Positions 28,924-38,026 are shown, counted from the stretch's first letter. The stretch is 64,000 bases of DNA from Clostridia bacterium (GCA_017481595.1 JAFUOY010000017.1:1-64000), one strand, 5' to 3'. The notes: a model not told the origin generated them from the letters alone. Translations and numbers: made by a program.

Positions 28924-29052
28924 AGCCTTCCCTAAGAAAGGGAAGGTGGATGCGAAGCAGACGGATGAGTATGTATCTAAAAAGTAACTAACTAAAAAGA
29001 GCATACTCATCCACCACTACCGTGGTCCCCCTTCCCTTTCTTAGGGAAGGCT
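28924..29052. repeat. 129-bp palindromic element with 23-bp inverted ends
   Basis: Perfect 23-bp inverted ends (AGCCTTCCCTAAGAAAGG at the start of 28924-28946, complement at 29030-29052) plus an inner inverted pair GGATGAGTATG / CATACTCATCC (28963-28973 and 29002-29012). No coding sequence. It is a symmetrical relative of the repeat in the ATP synthase operon. The rest of the dapA-mgtC gap holds the terminator at 29081-29109 and about 80 bp without recognisable features. Confidence 0.85.
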
Positions 29053-29080
29053 ACAAGTAACTTGTTTTGCATCAAAATAC

Positions 29081-29109
29081 AAAAGGGACGAGATTATCTC
29101 GTCCCTTTT
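29081..29109. terminator. Bidirectional terminator between dapA and mgtC
   Basis: 14-bp stem AAAAGGGACGAGAT / ATCTCGTCCCTTTT with a single-base centre; ends the minus-strand cluster and dapA. Confidence 0.88.
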
Positions 29110-29193
29110 ACACACAACCTTGACTGTAAGGGCAAACATCGTTCGGCGCGCCTGCTTTATCGCAGGTCGCCGCTCAGGGAGTTTTTAAGCATA

Positions 29194-29862
29194 TCAGTCG
29201 TCACAACGGCGAAGTGAAATTATAAAGGGGTTTTCCTTCATGATCTTTGTAAGCTCCGCGGAGCGATGCTCTCTTTCCGTAAGGAGCGTGGCGCTATAAA
29301 TCAGGCGCTCGCCCTGTCGGGTGATCAAAAGACTGTTGAAACGGTCAACGCCGAATTCCTTTTTGATAAGGTTGTTTTCGTCGTCCACCTGGTAGAAAAC
29401 GATTTCAATTGTGAACTTAAGCTTGTGCTTGAAAAGTCTGAAATTGGTGTGGAAAAGAAGCTGAGCGGAGATCATAAGAGCAGATGCAACCACCGCAAGT
29501 ATGTAAAGTCCGCCGCCGCAAGCCATACCAACGCCTGCAGTTGTCCAAACGCCTGCCGCCGTGGTAAGTCCCTTTGTTTCGTGCTTACGGTATACGATAA
29601 TGCCTGCACCAAGGAAGCCGACGCCTGAAACTATCTGCGCCGCAACTCTGCCGGCATCCGATGCTCCGTCAAAGCCATAAATGGAAACAAGCATAATAAG
29701 GGCAGAACCAAGACAAACGATGGTGTGGGTACGGATGCCCGCCTCCTTGTAACGTCTTTTTCTTTCGTATCCTATGGCAAAGCCCAAGATCACAGCAAGA
29801 AGAAGGCGAAAAATATTTTCAAGCTCAAAGGCTAAATTTATATTAGAAAAATAGTCCAGCAT
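29194..29862 (-). CDS. MgtC/SapB family membrane protein
   Basis: 222-residue protein with about four to five membrane helices covering residues 15-140 (LLLAVILGFAIGYERKRR, IRTHTIVCLGSALIMLVS, GVGFLGAGIIVYR, GLTTAAGVWTTAGVGMACG), then a cytoplasmic ACT-like C-terminal domain. In pathogens MgtC is linked to magnesium limitation and ATP synthase control; the role here is unknown. The second of two adjacent ATG codons is chosen for better spacing to AGGAGG. Last gene of the minus-strand unit. Confidence 0.9.
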   Translation of the reverse strand: MLDYFSNINLAFELENIFRLLLAVILGFAIGYERKRRYKEAGIRTHTIVCLGSALIMLVSIYGFDGASDAGRVAAQIVSGVGFLGAGIIVYRKHETKGLTTAAGVWTTAGVGMACGGGLYILAVVASALMISAQLLFHTNFRLFKHKLKFTIEIVFYQVDDENNLIKKEFGVDRFNSLLITRQGERLIYSATLLTEREHRSAELTKIMKENPFIISLRRCDD

Positions 29863-29871
29863 CATATCCTC

Positions 29872-30600
29872 CTATAAGGGTTTTTTACTTATTTGGGAAT
29901 TGTTTCTCGGGTATTTTTGCGGGGTATGTGTTTGTTTTCTTATAATTACCATTGTTCTCTCAAGGCTTTCCACCCCGTTTGTAAGAGTGTAGTTTATTAC
30001 ATTTTCACATTCAGCTCCAAGGAGAGAAATGGCATTTTTTGATTCCTCAAGCTCCTCGGCGGTGGTCCTTGATTTCATTGCGATAAATGCGCCGCCCTTT
30101 TTAACAAGGGGAATACAAAGCTCGCAAAGGAGATTTAATCTGCCCACCGCGCGTGCGCAGGCAATATCAAATTTCTCTCTGTATTCTGCATCCTTGCCAA
30201 GCTCCTCTGCCCGTCTGTTTGACACGGAAATTGAGGAAATGTCAAGGAGGGTGGCTGTATTTTTAACGTATTCTACCTTTTTGGTGACGCTATCCACTCC
30301 TAAAACGGATACGTCATCCCTTAAGATCGATATAGGAAAGGTGGGAAAGCCCCCTCCGCAGCCTATATCCACTATTCTTGCCCCCTCAGGCAGCAGGGGA
30401 ACGATAGCGCAGGAGTCAACGATATGCTTTAAAATAACGCCGTCCGTATCTCTTATGGCGGTTAAATTAAGCTCCTCGTTAACCTTTAACATATGTGTGG
30501 AAAAGCGCTCAAATAAAGCTGCCTTTTCCTCGTTTATAAGGCCGCGGGTCGCTTCGTTAAGGTCGGCAACCCTGATCAGCTTATTCTGAAATTCCGTCAT
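29872..30600 (-). CDS. rsmG: 16S rRNA (guanine527-N7)-methyltransferase RsmG
   Basis: 242-residue class I SAM methyltransferase acting on 16S rRNA. The SAM motif IVDIGCGGGFPTFP, the N-terminal NLTAIRDTDGVILKHIVDS and CARAVGRLNLLCELC are diagnostic. AAGGAGG precedes the ATG. In many Firmicutes the gene sits near the origin; here it lies downstream of rluD in a translation and envelope cluster. Confidence 0.94.
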   Translation of the reverse strand: MTEFQNKLIRVADLNEATRGLINEEKAALFERFSTHMLKVNEELNLTAIRDTDGVILKHIVDSCAIVPLLPEGARIVDIGCGGGFPTFPISILRDDVSVLGVDSVTKKVEYVKNTATLLDISSISVSNRRAEELGKDAEYREKFDIACARAVGRLNLLCELCIPLVKKGGAFIAMKSRTTAEELEESKNAISLLGAECENVINYTLTNGVESLERTMVIIRKQTHTPQKYPRNNSQISKKPL

Positions 30601-30609
30601 ATTGCCTCC

Positions 30610-31527
30610 TTAGCTCAAGGCCTCAAGCCTTTTTAATAATTCCGTAAATTCCTTTGGCAGCTCCGTTTCAAAGCGCATGATCTCCTTCGTTACGGGATGT
30701 GGGAAGGAAAGCTCCTTGGCGTGGAGGCATTGACCCTGTAGAAGTGGCGCGTTTGCCTTTTCAAAGGGAGTTTTGCCGCCGCCGTAAACCGTATCGCCGA
30801 TTATGGGATGCCCAAGATAGCTCATATGGACGCGTATCTGATGGGTGCGCCCTGTTTCAAGCTCCATTTTTGCGTGGGTAAAGGATCTATACTCACAAAG
30901 GGCGGTGTAGTGGGTAATTGCCTCACGTCCCCCGGAAATTACCGCCATTTTCTTTCTGTCGGACGGGCATCTGCCGATGGGGGCGTCAACCGTGCCGTTG
31001 GGACTTTTAAAATGCCCCGTTACTATTGCGTGATATACTCGTTTTATACCGTGGTCCTTTAAAAGAGAGGACAAAAACAGATGCGCCTCGTCGTTTTTTG
31101 CCACTACAAGAAGACCTGAGGTATCCTTGTCTATTCTGTGTACGATGCCCGGGCGGACAACTCCGTTTATCCCCGACAAGGAGCCCTTACAATGATACAT
31201 AAGCGCGTTTACAAGAGTTCCGCTTGGGTTTCCCGGGGCGGGATGCACCACCATACCCGAGGGCTTGTTTACAACTATTATATGCTCATCCTCGTAAACA
31301 ATGTCAAGTGGGATATTTTCGGGCTCTGCGTTCAGAACCTCGATCTCCTCCTCCTCGACGGTAATATCGTCGTCCTTGCGGAGCTTGTAATTTTTGCTCT
31401 CAAGCTTATCGTTTACCCTTACAAGACCGTTTTCTATCATTGATTGTGCGTGGGATCTTGTAACCCCCAAAAGCTCAGAAACGTACACGTCAAGGCGTTT
31501 TTTTACGTCACTCTCCTGTATTTTCAT
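30610..31527 (-). CDS. RluD-type 23S rRNA pseudouridine synthase
   Basis: 305-residue enzyme with an N-terminal S4 RNA-binding domain (residues ~10-60) and the RluA/RluD catalytic core; the catalytic Asp133 is in GIVHRIDKDTSGLL. ARCHAEA-like extensions are absent. It starts inside the end of lspA (20-bp overlap), the usual lspA-rluD (ylyB) arrangement. A GTG one codon upstream is an alternative start. Which uridines are modified cannot be read from sequence. Confidence 0.92.
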   Translation of the reverse strand: MKIQESDVKKRLDVYVSELLGVTRSHAQSMIENGLVRVNDKLESKNYKLRKDDDITVEEEEIEVLNAEPENIPLDIVYEDEHIIVVNKPSGMVVHPAPGNPSGTLVNALMYHCKGSLSGINGVVRPGIVHRIDKDTSGLLVVAKNDEAHLFLSSLLKDHGIKRVYHAIVTGHFKSPNGTVDAPIGRCPSDRKKMAVISGGREAITHYTALCEYRSFTHAKMELETGRTHQIRVHMSYLGHPIIGDTVYGGGKTPFEKANAPLLQGQCLHAKELSFPHPVTKEIMRFETELPKEFTELLKRLEALS

Positions 31528-32008
31528 CACTTGAAGCCGCCTTTTTCGCTTTTTGCTCCTTTATCATAGAAAGGATGAAGCCGAGAATAGTAATGCCTGA
31601 TCCTACGCAAACGCAGCAGTCTGCAAAATTGAACACGTAGAAGTCGATAAATCTGCAATCTATCATATCAACCACGTATTTAAGACAAATACGGTCTATC
31701 ATATTTCCGATGCCGCCGCCGATAATAAGGGCAATACCGATCTTCGTTAAAATACCCTCCTCGCAGAACTTTATAAGATATACGGAAAGAGCGATAAGGG
31801 CCACTATGGAAAGGGTCATAAATACCCATCTGTGCTCGGAGAGCATACCGAATGCCGCACCCTCGTTACGAACGTAGGTAAAGTGGAAAATATCCTTTAT
31901 TATGGGGATAGTTTCTCCAACGGTCATATTTGCTCTTACGATAGCCTTCGTTATCTGGTCGATGCCTATGGAGGCTGCTATAGTGCTTAAAATAATTATT
32001 AAGGTCAT
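31508..32008 (-). CDS. lspA: Lipoprotein signal peptidase (signal peptidase II)
   Basis: 166-residue membrane aspartyl protease cleaving before the lipobox cysteine of prolipoproteins such as OppA. Four helices are visible. The catalytic aspartates are Asp105 in GNMIDR and Asp130 in FNFADCCV; NEGAAFG is conserved. A charged tail extends the C-terminus. Confidence 0.96.
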   Translation of the reverse strand: MTLIIILSTIAASIGIDQITKAIVRANMTVGETIPIIKDIFHFTYVRNEGAAFGMLSEHRWVFMTLSIVALIALSVYLIKFCEEGILTKIGIALIIGGGIGNMIDRICLKYVVDMIDCRFIDFYVFNFADCCVCVGSGITILGFILSMIKEQKAKKAASSDENTGE

Positions 32009-32017
32009 TTTTACCTC

Positions 32018-32284
32018 CTAAATAAACAATACGGCAAGGCGGGAAATAACGCCGAGGCCTATAAATAAGATCAGCATTGAAAAGTCAATGGGGCATCTGC
32101 GGAACACGTCAAATCTGAAGAGAAAATCTCTTATAGGGCGTAAAACGGGCTCCGTCAGCATAAATGCAAAATCATAAAGCTTGGATTCCTGAAAATAGGG
32201 CACCCATGAGCAGATGGCTCGGGCGCAGAGTATCAGCTCATAAACGGAAATGAGGGATACCAATGTGTATACTAAATAAAACAT
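32018..32284 (-). CDS. YggT family membrane protein
   Basis: 88-residue protein with two helices and the YggT features ILCARAICSWVPYF and LTEPVLRPIRDFLF. It lies between sepF and lspA, the standard ylm-cluster place where YlmG is linked to division-site or membrane organisation. A ylmH gene, often next, is missing. Confidence 0.88.
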   Translation of the reverse strand: MFYLVYTLVSLISVYELILCARAICSWVPYFQESKLYDFAFMLTEPVLRPIRDFLFRFDVFRRCPIDFSMLILFIGLGVISRLAVLFI

Positions 32285-32299
32285 TTTTGTACCCTACTA

Positions 32300-32686
32300 T
32301 CAAAGATTTGTAAAGGTGTCTTCATCGCGCTTCTTATTAAAGATCTCGCCGCCTACGTCAACCTTTTTGGGGGCGATAAAGAAGGACTCTGCGGTTGCCT
32401 GCTTGATGGTTGCATCAAGGGCGTAGGCAGATCCGCTTACGAAGTCGATCATTCTGCGGTAGAGGGATTTGTCTATATGCTCAAGATTGAGAAGAACGGT
32501 CTTGCCCTCCTTAAGGTGGTCGATAGCCACCAATAGAGTTTCAAAATTGATAGGCTTAACGAGCTTTAATTCAATATCTCCGCCTCCCAAGGAAATGCTG
32601 GCGTTATCCTTTTTGCCTTCTTCCTCAACTATTTCGTCATCTGCGTCGATCTCAACGTATTTTTTTGATTTTCTGAAAAGTCCCAT
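32300..32686 (-). CDS. sepF: Cell division protein SepF
   Basis: 128-residue cytoplasmic FtsZ-tethering protein: an N-terminal amphipathic segment (MGLFRKSKKYVEI) that would bind membrane, an acidic linker, then the SepF core (LVKPINFETLLVAIDHLKEGKTVLLNLEHI, FVSGSAYALDATIKQ). Context yggS-sepF-yggT confirms the call. Confidence 0.95.
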   Translation of the reverse strand: MGLFRKSKKYVEIDADDEIVEEEGKKDNASISLGGGDIELKLVKPINFETLLVAIDHLKEGKTVLLNLEHIDKSLYRRMIDFVSGSAYALDATIKQATAESFFIAPKKVDVGGEIFNKKRDEDTFTNL

Positions 32687-32688
32687 AA

Positions 32689-33357
32689 TTAATTCCTTTC
32701 TCCGAAGATCGCGCTGCCCACTCTTACCATATTAGCGCCCGCCTCTATTGCGTACAGATAGCTTTCGCTCATACCCATAGAAAGAACTGCGTCGTCCTCG
32801 TCTTTAAATAATTTATCAAAAATTTTTTTGGTCAATGTAAAATATTTCATATATTCCTCTTTGGTATTGCACCTTGGCGCCATAGTCATAAGACCACGCA
32901 CGTGTATAAAGGGAATATTCTGAAGTGAGGCGTAAAATTCCTCCACGTCCTCGGGCATAATTCCGCCCTTTGCCTCCTCCTTGCCGCTGTTTACCTCTAT
33001 CAAAACGTCCATTACCTTGTTTATTTTGGAGCATTTTGCGCTTATTTCCTCAGCAAGGGATAAAGAATCAACGGAGTGTATCATATCCACCTTATCGTAG
33101 ATATATTTTACTTTATTTCTCTGTAAGGAGCCGATAAGATGCAAAGAAGCCCGTCTGTCAAGCAACTCGTACTTTTCTCTTACCTCGTTTACTCTGTTTT
33201 CTCCGATAAGGTCAGCGCCAAGGGAAATAAGATAGTTTATATCCTCTGCGCTTTGGGTTTTCGTGGCAATAAGCAGCTTGACCTTGCCTTCCTTATCAAG
33301 CTCCTTAATACCCCTTAACACTTTTTCGTAATTTAATTTTATCTGTTCCTTGGTCAT
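32689..33357 (-). CDS. YggS/YlmE family PLP-binding protein
   Basis: 222-residue PLP-homeostasis protein with an alanine-racemase-like barrel. PLP lysine in LLIATKTQSAED (about 28-39), then LIGENRVNE, LHLIGSLQRNK and MGMSESY with the phosphate-binding site. No catalytic activity is known for the family. Its start overlaps the miaA stop by 4 bp, and sepF follows 2 bp later. Confidence 0.93.
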   Translation of the reverse strand: MTKEQIKLNYEKVLRGIKELDKEGKVKLLIATKTQSAEDINYLISLGADLIGENRVNEVREKYELLDRRASLHLIGSLQRNKVKYIYDKVDMIHSVDSLSLAEEISAKCSKINKVMDVLIEVNSGKEEAKGGIMPEDVEEFYASLQNIPFIHVRGLMTMAPRCNTKEEYMKYFTLTKKIFDKLFKDEDDAVLSMGMSESYLYAIEAGANMVRVGSAIFGERN

Positions 33358-34277
33358 ATAAAATCTCCCACGTGACGAAGCACCGCCTCATAGGGGTCCT
33401 CCTTGTCAACGTATACGGTAATATAATTGCTTTTTTTCTTGAACCAGGTAAGCTGGCGCTTTGCGTAATGCCTTGTGGAAAGCTTCAGCTGTGCAATACA
33501 GGCTTCAAGGTCCCTTTCGCCCTTAACGTAAGGGATCAGCTCCTTGTAGCCGATAGCTCCCGATGCCGTTGCCGAGGACTCAAAGGTGCCCGTTTCGTAA
33601 AGGCGTCTTACCTCATCAAGGAGTCCTGCCTCCATCATTATATCAACTCGCTTTTCTATTCTTGAATAGAGAAGCTCCTTGTCCTCGCAGGTCAGAAAGA
33701 ATATTTTCGATTCGTAGGGAGAGGGCTCTTTTTTGTTTTCCTTGTCTATTACGCTTTTTGGCTTGCCCGTGCATTTATATATTTCAAGGGCGCGTATTAC
33801 TCTTTTTACGTTATTATAGTGGATTGCCTCCGCGCTTACGGGGTCAATCTCCTTTAGCATATTATGTAGGGTGAGCGCGCCGTTTTTGTTTGCAAAATCC
33901 TCAAGGGAGTGTCTGTATTCCTCGTCTGCCACCGTTTCTCCAAAGGTGGATATCTCAAGGACACTGTCAAGATACAGTCCCGTGCCTCCGCAAAAGATGG
34001 GGGTTTTACCTCTTTTTGTAATATCGGCAATCAGCTCTCTTGCTCTCTTTGCGTAGTCCGCGCAGGAAAAGGCTTTGCTTGGGTCTATAATATCGATCAG
34101 ATGGTGGGTAACCCCATCCATTTCCTCCTTGGTTACCTTTGCCGTACCGATATCCATTCCCTTATATATCTGCATGGAGTCGCAGGAAATTATCTCGCCG
34201 TTGTATTTTTTTGCCAGCCTTACGGAAAGGGAGGTCTTACCTACCGCCGTGGGGCCTACTATTCCCAATACCTTCAT
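33354..34277 (-). CDS. miaA: tRNA dimethylallyltransferase
   Basis: 307-residue enzyme adding dimethylallyl to adenosine 37 of tRNAs that read UNN codons. P-loop GPTAVGKT (8-15), ISCDSMQIYKGMDIGTAK, HHLIDIIDPS, FCGGTGLY and the tRNA-binding ARQLTWF-like segment (YAKRQLTWFKK) are all present. AAAGGAGG precedes the ATG. Confidence 0.96.
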   Translation of the reverse strand: MKVLGIVGPTAVGKTSLSVRLAKKYNGEIISCDSMQIYKGMDIGTAKVTKEEMDGVTHHLIDIIDPSKAFSCADYAKRARELIADITKRGKTPIFCGGTGLYLDSVLEISTFGETVADEEYRHSLEDFANKNGALTLHNMLKEIDPVSAEAIHYNNVKRVIRALEIYKCTGKPKSVIDKENKKEPSPYESKIFFLTCEDKELLYSRIEKRVDIMMEAGLLDEVRRLYETGTFESSATASGAIGYKELIPYVKGERDLEACIAQLKLSTRHYAKRQLTWFKKKSNYITVYVDKEDPYEAVLRHVGDFI

Positions 34278-34288
34278 TTCTGCCTCCT

Positions 34289-34981
34289 TTAAATAAAGAA
34301 TATCTTTTCAAGAGAGCGGCGCATAGGCTTACAGATGGCAACCACGATAAGCATCATTCCAAGAAGGAAGAACACAAGGGCGGGGTAGAAGGACCATATA
34401 AAGCGGATGCTGTCAAAGAAGGTAAGGCGGATAAGAAATTCAATAAGGACGGTAAAAAGCCCCGTTGCGATAAATCCGCCTCCGAGAGTGTAAAGAAAGC
34501 CGCGTCTTACGTATCTTTTAAGGGTGATCATTGTGGTGCTTATAATACATATTCCAAGGGTAATTGGCAAAGCGAAGGTGAAAAACCAGCTTTCCCCTCT
34601 TATAAAGGATATAAACCAGAGAAATACCGCCGTCGCTCCAAAATCACAGGGGACGAATATTACGGGATTTGGGGATTTAAACCACAGGGGAAGCACAATT
34701 ATTACGTAAGTAAGCAAAAGGGCGCTTATTACGTAGCGTGACCAGGTCATACGGTGAAATACCGTAATATCACACACGAAAAGGACGGACATTGCAATAA
34801 AATACAAAACGCTGATAACGAAAAGTATGCCTATCCTGTTATATTCCGTCTGGGGAGCGCCGCCCTTTGGGAAAAGCAAGCCTTCCTTGGATATAAAATC
34901 GGGGTGGTATACCTCTGTGTTACAAAGGGGGCATTTTTTCTGCCCGTCAGTAAGCTCTACACCGCATTTTATACAGTACAT
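34289..34981 (-). CDS. Zinc-ribbon membrane protein (DUF6320-like)
   Basis: 230-residue protein of unknown function. An N-terminal zinc ribbon (YCIKCGVELTDGQKKCPLCN, four cysteines in residues 3-20) precedes about six hydrophobic helices. It sits 10 bp downstream of the esterase-acyltransferase fusion with AAGGAGG before the ATG, an arrangement I associate with DUF6320 proteins in Clostridia (from memory, not verified). A role in lipid or acyl metabolism with its neighbour is plausible but unproven. Confidence 0.7.
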   Translation of the reverse strand: MYCIKCGVELTDGQKKCPLCNTEVYHPDFISKEGLLFPKGGAPQTEYNRIGILFVISVLYFIAMSVLFVCDITVFHRMTWSRYVISALLLTYVIIVLPLWFKSPNPVIFVPCDFGATAVFLWFISFIRGESWFFTFALPITLGICIISTTMITLKRYVRRGFLYTLGGGFIATGLFTVLIEFLIRLTFFDSIRFIWSFYPALVFFLLGMMLIVVAICKPMRRSLEKIFFI

Positions 34982-34991
34982 ATTATCCTCC

Positions 34992-37217
34992 TTATCTTGA
35001 ATTACTCTCTGCCACCGTTTTTATATTAAGCTCCTTAAGTACCTGATAAAACTCCCGCTCAAGGAGGGGCTCTTTTATATTTCTTACGAAATTTAAGTAC
35101 ATTTTGTCCTTGTAGGTAATAAGTCCCGTATTGTAGGGAGCCTTTGCCTGTACGCCAAGGACGAAGCCCATTTTCGTAACGTATTTATCTATCTCGGGGG
35201 GCAGAGTGCAAACGCCGAGATTTGAAAGGGCGAAGCAGGATTTCCTTTCTCCTACTGCGTTAAATACCATTTTCATTGCTAAATTCTTTATAAACAGGGG
35301 CATAAGCTTGATTATAAGAGCTTTTTCATCTCCTACGTTCTTCGCTATTCTTGCCCTCATCTGCTTCGGGGTATTCATTATTGCCATCTGGCTCTGAATC
35401 AGGGTAGCCGCCTCTTGTACCGTATATTCTCCGTATCTTGGGTCAATGCCCGGGGTTACGTAAAGAACGAAATTACGCAAGGAGCAGGACGGAAACATCT
35501 TACGCAGATTTACGGGGATAAGTATCTTTAAGGGCTTACGCCTGTTAATATTCCTTACCTTTTTTTCCTGTATTCTTGCCGCCGCAGTCAGCATTATGGC
35601 GGAAAACAGAGAGGTTACCGTTACCTTCATTTCCTTTGCCATTTTAATAATGTCGGCAGAGTCGAAAATAAAGGTGGTATTGGTTACGTAGCCGTCAAGC
35701 TCCCTTGTGCCCGTGAGCTTAAAGGCGGTGGTGTCGGCTCTCGTTGCCTTGACTCCGCCCGAGTATTTTAAAAAGCTGTCCTCAAGCTCCTCGGGGGTGG
35801 GCTCGTCAAGAACGTTTAATATTCCGTCCCACGGAGTTACGTTTTCCTTGTATTTTTCCTTTACGTACTCGCAAAGGAGGGTCTTTAAAAATATAAGACC
35901 GCCGTTTCCGTCCGTCAGGGCATGGAAAAACTCAACCGCTATGCGCTTTTGGTACACAAGAACACGAAGTGCGCATTTTCGTATGTCGTCAAAGAACATA
36001 CGGGAGAGGGGGTAGGGCTTTTCGTCCATTATGTCGGGGGCCTTTGGTATTTCCTCGATATAATACCAGAACATACCGGTTTTCAGCCTTACGGCAATGG
36101 AGGGGAATCGTCTTACGGTTATATCAAGGGCTCTTTGCAAAGCGTCCTTATCCACGTCCTCCGTAAGAGTTGCGGATAAGCGGAATACGTTTGTCCAGTT
36201 TCTTCTTCTTGCGGCGGGATATATCTTTGCCGCGTTATCAAGGCTCATCCAACGGAGCTTTCTTGCGGGGATCCTTGATTTTACAAACCTTGCTATTCTG
36301 TTAAAATCCTCTCTGTCCTCGTAAAGACAGTAGAGAATATACGCGTGCCATTTTTTCTTGCCGATATAAATATGGGATTCTGCGCCCTGCTTTAAGAGCT
36401 TTGCGTGAATACCCAAAGCGTCATCACGCATTATTTCGTGCTCACCCACAAAAATAATTGATGGGGGCATACCCGTAAGGTCGGCAAAAAGAGGGGATGC
36501 CAGGGGGTGCTGCTTAAGCTCCCTGTCCTTTAAAATATCCTCCTCCGTACTGCGGAATTCTTTATTTCCGTTGGGAGTGTCCTTTCCGTAGATATATCTG
36601 TCTGCAAATCTTGTGAGCCTGCCTATCTTCATAGAAAGATCGTTTCGCTTGTTCTCCTCGTAGCTCTTGCCCGAAACGGTAAGGTCCGTCCAGGGAGAAA
36701 TAGCGATTATGCCCGCAGGCATTTTTCTGCCCGCTTCTCTTAATTTAAGACATAAGGAGTAGCATAAGCCTCCGCCTGCGCTCTCTCCCGCAAGTAAAAT
36801 TTCCTCGGGGGAGTAGCCAAGGGATAAAAGATGCTCGTAGGCGGTAAGGCAGTCGTCAACTGCGGCAGGGAATATATGCTCGGGAGCAAGACGGTATTCA
36901 ACCGCAAGCACCTTAATGCCCATCTTTGATGCAAGCACCGTGGAAAAGCCCTTTGCATAGGTAATATCACCGCCCGAGTATCCTCCGCCGTGGAGGTAAA
37001 GTATTACCCCGCGGGAAAGCTCGTCTTTAGGGGACACCATTGCCATAGGTAATCCGTTTACCGTAAGATCGGATACGTCAACCTTACTTTTTCCCATTCG
37101 TGAAAGAAGCTTACCAAGGGTAGTCATGCTTTTTCTTTCGTTTTCGGGGGCGGACTCGTTAAAAAGCGGCTTTAAAAGCTTAAAATTCGCTCTTACAAAA
37201 TTACCCGACAGCTTCAT
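34992..37217 (-). CDS. Fusion of alpha/beta hydrolase and condensation-type acyltransferase
   Basis: 741-residue two-part protein. Residues 1-315 form a hormone-sensitive-lipase-type alpha/beta hydrolase: oxyanion motif HGGGY (76-80), nucleophile Ser146 in GESAGG, and likely Asp and His in the segments EHEIMRDDA and KKWHAYIL. Residues ~330-741 resemble condensation/alcohol-acyltransferase domains with the catalytic HALTDG (432-437). No signal peptide. A transfer of acyl groups to an alcohol with an esterase in cis is inferred; the substrate is unknown. First gene of a ten-gene unit, AGGAGGTGG before the ATG. Confidence 0.85.
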   Translation of the reverse strand: MKLSGNFVRANFKLLKPLFNESAPENERKSMTTLGKLLSRMGKSKVDVSDLTVNGLPMAMVSPKDELSRGVILYLHGGGYSGGDITYAKGFSTVLASKMGIKVLAVEYRLAPEHIFPAAVDDCLTAYEHLLSLGYSPEEILLAGESAGGGLCYSLCLKLREAGRKMPAGIIAISPWTDLTVSGKSYEENKRNDLSMKIGRLTRFADRYIYGKDTPNGNKEFRSTEEDILKDRELKQHPLASPLFADLTGMPPSIIFVGEHEIMRDDALGIHAKLLKQGAESHIYIGKKKWHAYILYCLYEDREDFNRIARFVKSRIPARKLRWMSLDNAAKIYPAARRRNWTNVFRLSATLTEDVDKDALQRALDITVRRFPSIAVRLKTGMFWYYIEEIPKAPDIMDEKPYPLSRMFFDDIRKCALRVLVYQKRIAVEFFHALTDGNGGLIFLKTLLCEYVKEKYKENVTPWDGILNVLDEPTPEELEDSFLKYSGGVKATRADTTAFKLTGTRELDGYVTNTTFIFDSADIIKMAKEMKVTVTSLFSAIMLTAAARIQEKKVRNINRRKPLKILIPVNLRKMFPSCSLRNFVLYVTPGIDPRYGEYTVQEAATLIQSQMAIMNTPKQMRARIAKNVGDEKALIIKLMPLFIKNLAMKMVFNAVGERKSCFALSNLGVCTLPPEIDKYVTKMGFVLGVQAKAPYNTGLITYKDKMYLNFVRNIKEPLLEREFYQVLKELNIKTVAESNSR

Positions 37218-37253
37218 TTGTCCACCTCCTGTGCATAATTACCTTATTATATC

Positions 37254-37282
37254 ATTGTAACATATTTTTTTATGCTGTGCAA
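37254..37282 (-). promoter_or_regulatory. Promoter of the ten-gene minus-strand unit
   Basis: TTGCAC (37277-37282), 17 bp, TACAAT (37254-37259) on the minus strand, 37 bp before the fusion gene. Gaps from 37217 to 29194 are all 15 bp or less, with no terminator. Confidence 0.6.
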
Positions 37283-37343
37283 GGCTAAAACATATAATTT
37301 AATAATATTTAATAAATACGCCCCCCATACCTCCTTATGAAAG

Positions 37344-37372
37344 TTGACAAAAAGGTATTTTAATGATATACT
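37344..37372 (+). promoter_or_regulatory. Promoter of the 200-residue surface protein
   Basis: TTGACA (37344-37349), 17 bp, TATACT (37367-37372) on the plus strand. Confidence 0.75.
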
Positions 37373-37412
37373 TAAACGGTAAGAACCAACTCAAAGGAAG
37401 GGTAAAGCAGAG

Positions 37413-38015
37413 ATGAAAAGCGGAATAAAAGGAAAATTACATATAATAATCCCTACCCTGTGTCTGATTTTGGCGCTTTGCGGCATATGCTTGGCAAGCG
37501 TATATAGGGTAGAGGGCAGAAAAATTGCCTATACCTATTCCGTCACCGCGCAGCCCGAGCACGTTTACGCCTGGGGATACGAAATAGAGGACGGAGTGTA
37601 TACTCCCGTTAAGAAAAACGCCTATCTCGTACTTCCCGTTACGGAGGAAAAGGAAATTAACGACGTGCGCATAAAATTCAAGTCCCCCGTAAAGAAAAGC
37701 TGCGAAATAAAGCTTGCCTACGCCACCAAGGATTCGGGACTTTCCGACGAAAATACATATAAAAAGACCTTGAATAAGGGCTACGACGAATATTATTCCG
37801 TCCTTGACCCAAAGGTCTATACCATACTTGAATGCTACATTCCCGAGGAATTCGAGCTTGATTCCGTGGTGCTTTCCTACGTTACGGAAAGCGAGCCCGT
37901 CGCCGAGATAAAAATCCGAAAGGATCTACACGTCTACGGCAATATTGCCGTCTTGAGTGCATATTTTGTTTCCCTTGGAGCAATATTTTTCGTAAGAAAG
38001 AAAAAGCAAAAATAA
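37413..38015 (+). CDS. Membrane-anchored extracytoplasmic protein, unknown function
   Basis: 200 residues, not recognised. An N-terminal helix (about 9-29), a mostly beta-predicted external region of about 140 residues, a C-terminal helix (about 172-190) and a basic end (RKKKQK) suggest both ends are inside and the middle lies outside. GGAAGGG precedes the ATG, and a near-consensus promoter drives it alone. The real-gene status is supported by promoter, ribosome binding site and composition. Confidence 0.7.
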   Translation: MKSGIKGKLHIIIPTLCLILALCGICLASVYRVEGRKIAYTYSVTAQPEHVYAWGYEIEDGVYTPVKKNAYLVLPVTEEKEINDVRIKFKSPVKKSCEIKLAYATKDSGLSDENTYKKTLNKGYDEYYSVLDPKVYTILECYIPEEFELDSVVLSYVTESEPVAEIKIRKDLHVYGNIAVLSAYFVSLGAIFFVRKKKQK

Positions 38016-38026
38016 TGTTTACATAG

